From positions 1 to 19,480 of the forward strand of contig JAICQE010000073.1 in NCBI GenBank assembly GCA_025938035.1: a DNA stretch of 19,480 nucleotides. Direction: 5' to 3'. This stretch comes from Vicinamibacteria bacterium. Lineage in GTDB: Bacteria; Acidobacteriota; Vicinamibacteria; Vicinamibacterales; UBA2999. A program made the position numbers and the translations under genes. The notes below the pieces were generated by a model. It had not been told where the DNA came from and did no database searches. It saw only the letters and a program-made list of their open reading frames with translations. Positions 13,676-19,480 of the stretch are shown one piece after another (the first letter of the stretch is position 1; every line of letters starts with the position of its first letter).

Positions 13676-16222
13676 ATGCCTGACTACAAACCCCAAGATC
13701 TGGACAAGAAGTGGCAGCACCGCTGGACCCATACGCGCGCCTTTGAAGTAGAAGTCGATCCGGCCCGGCCGAAGTTCTACTGCCTCGAGATGTTCGCGTA
13801 CCCCTCAGGGCACGCGCACATGGGGCACGTCCGCAACTACAGCATCGGCGATGTGCTGGCGCGGACGAAGCGCATGCGCGGCTGCAACGTGCTGCACCCG
13901 TTTGGCTGGGACGCGTTCGGCCTGCCCGCGGAAAACGCCGCCATCAAGAGCGGAACTCACCCGGAAGCATCCACACGCGCGAACATCGCGCACATGAAGG
14001 GGCAGCTCCAGCGGCTCGGCATCAGCTACGCGTGGGAGCGCGAGCTGGCCACCTGCGACAGCGAGTACTACAAGTGGAACCAGTGGCTGTTCATCAGGAT
14101 GTTCGAGCGCGGTCTGGCCTATCGACGCCGGTCGTCGGTCAACTGGTGTCCGAGCTGCCAGACTGTTCTCGCCAACGAGCAGGTCGTTGACGGCGGCTGC
14201 TGGAGGTGCGGGACCCCGGTTGAAACGCGCGACCTCGAGCAGTGGTTCTTCCGCATCACGGCCTACGCCGACGAACTGCTCGACCAGACCCGCGACCTGA
14301 CGCAATGGCCCGAAAAGGTTCTGACGATGCAGCGGAACTGGATTGGGCGATCGGAAGGCGCTCAGCTCAGCTTCGCGGTCGACGGCGATCCGGTAACGCG
14401 TATCGAGGTGTTCACGACACGGATCGACACCATCTTCGGGGCGACGTTCGTGCTGCTCGGTCCGGAGCATCCGCTGGTGGCTCAGTTCGCCGAGCGCTCG
14501 TCGGACCCGGCGGCGTTTCGCAAGAGAGTCCAGGCGTTTCGCACGCAGGATCGCGCCGCGCGCATCAGCGGCGAAATCGAGAAAGACGGGTTCGATACGG
14601 GTGTCCGCGCCGTGAATCCGTTCACGAGCGACACGGTGCCCGTGTGGGTCGCCAATTTCGTTCTCGGTGACTACGGCACCGGTGCAGTCATGGCGGTACC
14701 GGCACACGACCAGCGCGACTTCGAGTTCGCACGCAAATTCAGCCTGCCCATCCGGGTCGTCGTCACGGCCGATGGAAAACCGCAGTCGAGCGACGCGCTG
14801 ACGGAAGCGGCCGACGCCTACGGCATGCTCGTCGACTCCGGCGAGTTCAGCGGGCTGCCGTCCGAGGACGCGCAGAGGAAGATGGTTGCGCTCGCCAGGG
14901 AGCGCGGCATTGGCGACGCGACGGTCCAGTACCGCTTGAAGGACTGGGGAATCTCGCGCCAGCGGTACTGGGGCACGCCAATTCCGATGATCTACTGCGA
15001 GAAGGACGGCACCGTCCCTGTCCCGGACGACCAGTTGCCCGTGCTGCTGCCGAAAGTCACGGAATTCACCGGCCGCGGCGATTCGCCGCTGGCGCAGGTT
15101 CCCGAATTCGTGAACGTCACGTGCCCGCAGTGCCACGGTCCGGCCCGGCGCGAGACGGACACGATGGATACGTTCGTCGATTCGTCCTGGTACTTCTACA
15201 GGTTTGCCGATCCGCGGAACGACCGGACGCCAGTCGATCCGGCGACGGTAAAGTACTGGCTGCCTGTTGATTTTTACGTTGGCGGTGTCGAGCACGCCAT
15301 CCTGCACCTGATCTACTCGCGGTTTTTTGCGCGCGTGTTCCGCGATCTGGGCCTTGTCGATCACAGCGAGCCGTTCACGCATCTGCTGACGCAGGGAATG
15401 GTGCTGAAGGACGGCGCGGTGATGTCCAAGTCGAAGGGCAACGTCGTTGACCCGGACGCGATGATGCAGAAATACGGCGCGGATGCGCTGCGGCTGTACG
15501 TGATATTCGTCGCCCCGCCTGAAAAGGAGATCGAGTGGACCGACGCCGGCATCGAGGGAAGCTTCCGCTTCCTCGCACGTGTGTGGCGGCTGGTCGACCA
15601 TTGGAACGAGACGATTGCCGGAGAAGGCATCGACAGTCCGGACGCCTGCGATTCGCTGAACGCCGACGAGAAGGCGCTGCGCCGGAAGACGCACGACACG
15701 ATCCGCCGGGTCACCGCCGACATCGAGCAGCGCCAGCAGCTCAACACCGCAGTCTCCGCCATGATGGAGCTGGTCAACGAGCTGTATGCGTTCAGCGAGA
15801 AGACCGTCACCGGCGGGCCTGCGCGGCGCGTCGACGAAGACGTGGAACACGCCGGGAAGGTAGAGCGGAAGGAAACGATCTGCGTCGTTCGTGAAGCCGT
15901 CGAGGCGCTGATCCGCATGCTGGCGCCGTTTGCGCCGCACACGGCAGAGGAAATGTGGGAAATGCTCGGCTACGACAGCGGGCTGACTGCCGCGTCCTGG
16001 CCGGAATTCAACGCCGACGTGGCGAAGGCGGACGAGATCGTGATTCCCGTCCAGGTCAACGGAAAGGTGCGCGGCAGGGTCACCGTCCCCGTCGACATCT
16101 CCGACGACGAGCTGCAGCGAATCGCCCTGGCGGACTCGGGCGTTCAGGGACACCTTGCCGGCAAGAGCGTGAAGAAGGTTGTCGTGGCGAAGGGCCGGCT
16201 GGTATCGGTGGTGGTGGGATAG
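13676..16222 (+). CDS. leuS: Leucyl-tRNA synthetase
   Basis: Charges tRNA-Leu in the cytoplasm. The 848-residue product is close to the usual length for bacterial LeuRS. The HIGH-equivalent HMGH is at 48-51, within [21 protein letters not shown] complete zinc ribbon has Cys158, Cys161, Cys175 and Cys178. The CP1 editing domain is recognisable by [13 protein letters not shown] and [24 protein letters not shown] is at 583-587. The C-terminal [14 protein letters not shown] is typical. [14 protein letters not shown] from ATG 13676 is the standard opening. The hairpin ends 3 nt before the ATG, so there is no Shine-Dalgarno sequence. It runs directly into lptE with no gap. Confidence 0.98.
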   Translation: MPDYKPQDLDKKWQHRWTHTRAFEVEVDPARPKFYCLEMFAYPSGHAHMGHVRNYSIGDVLARTKRMRGCNVLHPFGWDAFGLPAENAAIKSGTHPEASTRANIAHMKGQLQRLGISYAWERELATCDSEYYKWNQWLFIRMFERGLAYRRRSSVNWCPSCQTVLANEQVVDGGCWRCGTPVETRDLEQWFFRITAYADELLDQTRDLTQWPEKVLTMQRNWIGRSEGAQLSFAVDGDPVTRIEVFTTRIDTIFGATFVLLGPEHPLVAQFAERSSDPAAFRKRVQAFRTQDRAARISGEIEKDGFDTGVRAVNPFTSDTVPVWVANFVLGDYGTGAVMAVPAHDQRDFEFARKFSLPIRVVVTADGKPQSSDALTEAADAYGMLVDSGEFSGLPSEDAQRKMVALARERGIGDATVQYRLKDWGISRQRYWGTPIPMIYCEKDGTVPVPDDQLPVLLPKVTEFTGRGDSPLAQVPEFVNVTCPQCHGPARRETDTMDTFVDSSWYFYRFADPRNDRTPVDPATVKYWLPVDFYVGGVEHAILHLIYSRFFARVFRDLGLVDHSEPFTHLLTQGMVLKDGAVMSKSKGNVVDPDAMMQKYGADALRLYVIFVAPPEKEIEWTDAGIEGSFRFLARVWRLVDHWNETIAGEGIDSPDACDSLNADEKALRRKTHDTIRRVTADIEQRQQLNTAVSAMMELVNELYAFSEKTVTGGPARRVDEDVEHAGKVERKETICVVREAVEALIRMLAPFAPHTAEEMWEMLGYDSGLTAASWPEFNADVAKADEIVIPVQVNGKVRGRVTVPVDISDDELQRIALADSGVQGHLAGKSVKKVVVAKGRLVSVVVG

Positions 16223-16768
16223 GTGAAACAGGTATCCGCACTGGCGTTCGTCGTCGTCAGCACAGTCGTGATATCCGGCTGCGGCTACGCATTAGCGGGT
16301 CGTGGTTCGTTCCTGCCGGCTGACATCCGCGTTGTCGGGATCCCGCTGCTTGAAAACCGCACGCCGATACAGCGCATCGATCAGGTGATCACCGAGAAGG
16401 TGCGCACGGAATTCATCGAGCGCGGGAGGAAATACGAGATCCGGCCGGCGCCGGGAGGCGCCGATGCCGTGCTGTCCGGCGCGATTACCGGCTTCGTCAG
16501 CCAGCCGGTCGGATTGGACCAGCAGCTCGCATCGGCGTCGCGATATCGATTCACCGTGACGATGCGCGTGCAGTTCACCGATTCGCGCAACGGCGAAGTG
16601 CTCTGGTCGAACGAAACGCTGACGTTCAGCGAGGAATACGACGTGCGGACGCGCAGCGGCGCGCAGCTCGAGGGCGCGGTGCTCATCGAGCAGGAAGGGC
16701 CGGCGATCGATCGCCTGGCTACGGATCTGGCGCGGTATGTCGTGTCCTCCATCTTGGAGGCCTTCTGA
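16223..16768 (+). CDS. lptE: LPS-assembly lipoprotein LptE
   Basis: Outer-membrane lipoprotein that plugs LptD and helps insert lipopolysaccharide. The 181-residue product has a lipoprotein signal: a hydrophobic run at 5-18 and lipobox VISGC with Cys20. CGYALAGRG and DIRVVGIPLLENRTP follow. Later FIERGRKYEI and the RYRFTVTMRVQFTD beta segments are typical of LptE (RlpB). GTG 16223 follows the leuS stop with zero gap, and GGTGGG at the end of leuS may serve as a binding site. The order leuS-lptE-holA is conserved in many Gram-negatives and supports the call. It implies the host makes LPS or a similar outer-membrane glycolipid. Confidence 0.88.
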   Translation: MKQVSALAFVVVSTVVISGCGYALAGRGSFLPADIRVVGIPLLENRTPIQRIDQVITEKVRTEFIERGRKYEIRPAPGGADAVLSGAITGFVSQPVGLDQQLASASRYRFTVTMRVQFTDSRNGEVLWSNETLTFSEEYDVRTRSGAQLEGAVLIEQEGPAIDRLATDLARYVVSSILEAF

Positions 16769-16775
16769 TGACCGA

Positions 16776-16845
16776 GCCACGGCGTCACCGAGGCACGGAG
16801 CAAGAATCAACGTTTCTGCACTCCGTGTGTCCGTGTCTCCGTGGC
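16776..16845 (+). repeat. Octad hairpin repeat upstream of holA (CACGGAGN type)
   Basis: Arms 16776-16800 and 16821-16845 are reverse complements at 20 of 25 positions around a 20-nt AT-richer loop (16801-16820). The 8-nt units on the right are CTCCGTGT, GTCCGTGT and CTCCGTGG. The outer ends GCCACGG/CCGTGGC match those at 4607-4672, 12 kb away, and the arms are again exactly 25 nt. It starts 7 nt after the lptE stop and ends 11 nt before holA. Confidence 0.88.
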
Positions 16846-16856
16846 CCCCTCGATTG

Positions 16857-17822
16857 ATGCCGGTCGTAACCGCTGCCGCGCTGCGCAAGGACATCGCTTC
16901 GGGCGAGACGGCACCGCTCTACGTGCTGGTTGGCGCCGACGAAGTCGAGAAGGCTGACATCGCCGCGCAATTTCTCGAACTGGTCGACGAGGGGCTGCGG
17001 GCGTTCAACGTCGATCGGTTCTACGGCGCCGACGTCTCGGCCGCGCAGGTGATCGACGCCGCCAACACCCACCCGATGATGGTGCCCAGGCGTGTCGTCG
17101 TGGTCCTCGAGGCGGAGAAGCTGCTGATCCCGAAGCGCGAGAGCAAGGCCGCGGAGGAGGACCAGGAGCGGCTCGCGGCGTTCGTCAAGTCACCAGCGCC
17201 CCATTCAACCGTCGTTCTCGTCTGCGGCGCCCTCGATCGGCGGCGCAACATCGTGAAGCTCCTGCTCAAGGAGGCACATGTCGTGGACTGCGGGACGATC
17301 GAGGACGGGGCGGACGCGGAACGCTGGGTGAAGGCGCGCGCCGCGCGCGAGCGTGTGTCGTTCGAGCCGGCGGCCGTGCGGGCGCTGATCGAACGGGCCG
17401 GGCTCGACATCGTCCGGCTGAGAGCGGCGTTCGACCGCGTGGTTCTCTACGCCCTGGGCCAGGCCACGATCACCATGGCGGACGTCCGCGAGTCCGTCCC
17501 GGCGGGCCCCGAAACGCCCGCTGACTTCGGGATCGCCAACGCGATCAGGGACAACGATGCGGCGGAAGCGCTCACGCAGCTGGCGGCGGCGCTCGATAGC
17601 GGGGCAGTGCCGGTGATGGTCCTCGGGCAGCTTCGGGTGGCGGCCGAGCGCCTGCCGAAGCCGCGCGTGCGGGCGGCCGTCGATGCGCTGTTCCGCACGG
17701 ACCTCGCCCTGAAATCGTCGGGCGGCGATCCGCGGATTCTGCTGGAACGGCTGGTGGTGGAGCTGTGCGGCGAGGCACCCCGCCGAAGCTTCAGCGGAGG
17801 CGGTCGTCCTTCACTACGCTGA
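16857..17822 (+). CDS. holA: DNA polymerase III delta subunit HolA
   Basis: Clamp-loader subunit that opens the sliding clamp during chromosome replication. From ATG 16857 the product is 321 residues, near family length. PLYVLVGADEVEK opens domain I, VVVVLEAEKLL and STVVLVCGALDRR follow, and the C-terminal DLALKSSGGDPRILLERLVV is the family's most recognisable segment. The frame is open upstream to 16737, but those codons cross the octad hairpin and lptE, so they are not credible coding sequence. A TTG at 16854 is an alternative start giving one extra residue. No Shine-Dalgarno sequence is seen. The last 9 nt overlap the 3' end of rpsT on the other strand. Confidence 0.92.
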   Translation: MPVVTAAALRKDIASGETAPLYVLVGADEVEKADIAAQFLELVDEGLRAFNVDRFYGADVSAAQVIDAANTHPMMVPRRVVVVLEAEKLLIPKRESKAAEEDQERLAAFVKSPAPHSTVVLVCGALDRRRNIVKLLLKEAHVVDCGTIEDGADAERWVKARAARERVSFEPAAVRALIERAGLDIVRLRAAFDRVVLYALGQATITMADVRESVPAGPETPADFGIANAIRDNDAAEALTQLAAALDSGAVPVMVLGQLRVAAERLPKPRVRAAVDALFRTDLALKSSGGDPRILLERLVVELCGEAPRRSFSGGGRPSLR

Positions 17823-18080
17823 CTTGGCGAGCCGCGCCGTGAGCCGTGACTTGTAGCGGCCGGCGGTGTTGCGGTGGATGATGCCCTTCGTCGCCATCTT
17901 GTCGACAATCGACACCGTCGCGCTGAGCGCCTTCTTCGCGCCGTCCACGTCGTTGGAATCGAGCGAGGCGCGGATTGCTTTCAGCGCGGTGCGCAGGCGC
18001 GATCGCAGTTCACGGTTGTGCTCCCGGCGCTTGATGTTCTGGCGGTTTGCCTTCAGGGCGGATTTCGTACGCTTGGCCAC
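17814..18080 (-). CDS. rpsT: 30S ribosomal protein S20
   Basis: Small-subunit ribosomal protein binding 16S rRNA. The 88-residue, lysine- and arginine-rich helical product fits S20. It opens AKRTKSALKANRQNIKRREHN, with KATKG-like KMATKGIIHRNTAGRYKSRL near the C-terminus. The start is GTG at 18080, with AGAGAGGA about 10 nt upstream as ribosome binding site. It is convergent with holA and shares 9 nt with it. rpsT beside holA is also seen in other bacteria. A weak promoter candidate lies upstream, after the stop of the DUF4440-like gene. Confidence 0.96.
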   Translation of the reverse strand: MAKRTKSALKANRQNIKRREHNRELRSRLRTALKAIRASLDSNDVDGAKKALSATVSIVDKMATKGIIHRNTAGRYKSRLTARLAKSA

Positions 18081-18104
18081 GGTTACTGGCGTCCTCTCTG
18101 TCTG

Positions 18105-18132
18105 ATGATCTGCTGACCCGACAAAACGTCAA
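18105..18132 (-). promoter_or_regulatory. Weak candidate promoter for rpsT
   Basis: On the minus strand TTGACG (18132 down to 18127) is followed after 16 nt by GATCAT (18110 down to 18105), a fair -35 with a poor -10. It lies in the 57-nt gap upstream of rpsT, the only sizeable co-directional gap without a tandem-unit repeat. The implied leader would be very short, so this is tentative. Confidence 0.28.
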
Positions 18133-18137
18133 TTCTA

Positions 18138-19022
18138 TCATTCACCGGGCGGATGGACGTCCATCACCACGTTCCACTGGCCGTTCCGCTCGCGCTGCCA
18201 GACGCGCACGTAAAACCCCTTCGCCGCCGGTTTCTGCGGCGGCCCGACGGTGTAACTGCCCCACGTGTAGCCGAGATCGCCCGATCGGGCCGCCTCGGCA
18301 AACCGTGAATCAATCGTCGAATAGGGTTTCTGGGTGGCCAGCCACCGCAGGGCCGCCCGGTCGCCAACGACGGGCGCCATGTTCTGCCGCAGGAAGCGCA
18401 CGCTGGCGGCAAGCCGGCCGCGATATCCCTGCGTCTGGCTGACGCGCAGGCTGCTGTTGAGCACGCCGTCGGCGGCCGACAGCGGTGGCGTCGTGTCGTC
18501 GTAGTCGCCGCTGAATCGATTCGCGACTGGCGCACGGGTGAAGCCGGCTGCAAACGGCACCGGACCCGGTGTGCTGACGCCGAAGTCCATCACCACCTTG
18601 AACGAGCCGTCGCGCTGGCGCTTCCAGAGTGACGCGTAGGTCGAATGCCGCGGCCGTCCGTTATCGCGCGACTTCCGCACGTTGCGGACCGGCCCGGTGA
18701 GATATCCCAGCTCGCCGCTCGCCGCGACGTCGCCGTAGCGCGGTTCCCAGATGAGTTGAAGATCGGCGGGCGGATCCGGGTTCTTCCTGATTTGATCTTT
18801 CGCCAGGCCGGCGCCGCCTTCAAAGCCGACCGCGTCGTCGGCGAAGAACTCCAGGAAGGCCTGTTTCCATCCAACGACCAGCGCGCGCGCGGCGAAGGCA
18901 CGCTCCGCATCGATCATCTGGGTCAGCGCTTCGGGCAGGCGGCGCTGAGTCTGCGCAGTCAGTGCGACTGCGGCAAGGAGCACAAGCGCCGGGGCGGCGA
19001 GAAGTCGGAGTCGCCAGGGCAC
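18138..19022 (-). CDS. Secreted protein with two SnoaL/DUF4440-like domains
   Basis: Unknown function. The 294-residue product has a Sec-type signal peptide (RLRLLAAPALVLLAAVALTA, cleavage probably after Ala23). Two related NTF2-like segments follow. The first (about 35-150) runs from IDAERAFAARALVVGWKQAF to ASLWKRQRDGSFKVVMDFG. The second (about 180-290) runs from LRVSQTQGYRGRLAASVRFL to VRVWQRERNGQWNVVMDVH. The closing motif W(K/Q)R(Q/E)R-(D/N)G-(S/Q)-(F/W)-(K/N)VVMD is shared, pointing to internal duplication. Such folds serve as small-molecule binding or lyase scaffolds. No catalytic residue can be assigned. The GTG start is chosen for the signal peptide. Confidence 0.78.
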   Translation of the reverse strand: MPWRLRLLAAPALVLLAAVALTAQTQRRLPEALTQMIDAERAFAARALVVGWKQAFLEFFADDAVGFEGGAGLAKDQIRKNPDPPADLQLIWEPRYGDVAASGELGYLTGPVRNVRKSRDNGRPRHSTYASLWKRQRDGSFKVVMDFGVSTPGPVPFAAGFTRAPVANRFSGDYDDTTPPLSAADGVLNSSLRVSQTQGYRGRLAASVRFLRQNMAPVVGDRAALRWLATQKPYSTIDSRFAEAARSGDLGYTWGSYTVGPPQKPAAKGFYVRVWQRERNGQWNVVMDVHPPGE

Positions 19023-19044
19023 GGCCAGATCGTAACCGGGATCG

Positions 19045-19072
19045 GTTGTCAGTTATCAGTTGTCAGTTGTCA
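19045..19072 (-). repeat. Single-arm heptad array (GTTGTCA type)
   Basis: Four 7-nt units in perfect register on the plus strand: GTTGTCA at 19045, 19059 and 19066, and GTTATCA at 19052, followed by a further GTTG. There is no complementary arm, so this looks like half an element. On the minus strand it lies between the transglycosylase stop, which is formed by bases inside the array (19070-19072), and the start of the DUF4440-like gene. Confidence 0.85.
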
Positions 19073-19480
19073 GTTGAGGACTTCGTACGGTCCCCGGCGC
19101 GGCGGGTCCTGGGTGAACTTCGGCACGATGCGGTCGCCGACGATTTCAAACCATTTGTAGAGAATGGTGCGCTTCGGGGCGCTCGTGCCGGCGCCGGCCT
19201 TCGAGCCGACTTTCCGGACGTAATCCTTGGTCTCGCGGTACGGCGGAACGCCGTCGTATCGGTCGACGGCGCCGGGCCCGGCGTTATAGGCCGCGAGCGC
19301 AAGCTGTTCGCTGCCGAACTTGTTGAGCAGCTGACGGAGATAGGCGGTGCCGCCGCGGATGTTCTCCTCCGGGTCGTAGGCATCGACCACGCCAAGCGAG
19401 CGTGCGGTGTCTGGCATCAATTGCATGAGGCCCATCGCTCCCTTTGGCGATGTCGCGCGCGGATCGAAGCCGGATTCCAC
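19070..19480 (-). CDS. Lytic transglycosylase, SLT domain, C-terminal part (truncated by window edge)
   Basis: Cleaves peptidoglycan glycan strands in the periplasm. Only the C-terminal 136 residues or so are inside the window; the N-terminus continues past 19480. The visible part starts in the SLT core. [20 protein letters not shown] includes the catalytic Glu of the ES motif, [10 protein letters not shown] follows, and [12 protein letters not shown] is the third signature. [14 protein letters not shown] lies between them. The tail (about 95-136) ends [14 protein letters not shown]. The first codon visible is an internal valine, not a start. Its stop codon is built from the heptad array that follows. 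Confidence 0.93.
   Translation of the reverse strand: MESGFDPRATSPKGAMGLMQLMPDTARSLGVVDAYDPEENIRGGTAYLRQLLNKFGSEQLALAAYNAGPGAVDRYDGVPPYRETKDYVRKVGSKAGAGTSAPKRTILYKWFEIVGDRIVPKFTQDPPRRGPYEVLN

Noticed and set aside
13805..16153. 782-codon open frame antisense to leuS
   Set aside because: leuS is certain on the other strand. The antisense frame has no recognisable domain, is rich in Arg, and is the kind of stop-free frame expected opposite a high-GC gene.

Overview
The window is a gene-dense, high-GC bacterial chromosome segment of about 19.5 kb with no plasmid, phage or IS genes. Gene order (rpmF-plsX-fabD-fabG-acpP-fabF, then etfB-etfA-ETF:quinone oxidoreductase, then leuS-lptE-holA), an lptE-type lipoprotein implying an outer membrane, many GTG starts, a molybdenum hydroxylase and DUF4440-type secreted proteins all fit a Gram-negative soil bacterium. 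My best guess is Acidobacteriota, possibly Vicinamibacteria. That placement is inference from gene content and repeat style, not a database result.

Layout. Positions 7-4595 (+): ribosomal protein L32 and a type II fatty acid synthesis cluster that lacks fabH. Positions 4694-8181 (+): both ETF subunits and the membrane ETF-QO, the electron exit of acyl-CoA dehydrogenases. Positions 8216-8890 (+): a DUF374 lysophospholipid acyltransferase. Positions 8955-9611 (-): a DUF2306 membrane protein, convergent with the acyltransferase. Positions 9770-13586 (+): a two-subunit molybdenum hydroxylase and a histone-deacetylase-fold amidohydrolase. Positions 13676-17822 (+): leuS, lptE, holA. Positions 17814-19480 (-): rpsT, a secreted protein with two SnoaL/DUF4440-like domains, and the C-terminal part of a lytic transglycosylase running off the right edge. 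Together the first 9 kb makes acyl-ACP, hands acyl groups to phospholipids (PlsX, acyltransferase) and supplies the respiratory outlet for fatty acid oxidation.

The most unusual feature is in the gaps. Nine co-directional gene pairs are separated by 34 nt or more. Eight of these gaps hold an element built from tandem 7-, 8- or 9-nt units, and seven of the eight form an inverted repeat. The unit sequence differs from gap to gap (CAAAAGN, CACNGAGN, CGCGAAGNN, CTGNGGC, CTCCCAA, GTTGTCA), but the architecture and placement recur: starting at or just after one stop codon and ending 3-26 nt before the next start codon. The convergent gap holds a perfect 24-bp inverted repeat around a 17-nt tandem duplication. 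I treat this as the candidate undescribed system.

The longest stretch without a confident gene is 158 nt (9612-9769), described below. I saw no tRNA, rRNA, CRISPR array, riboswitch, origin or attachment site.
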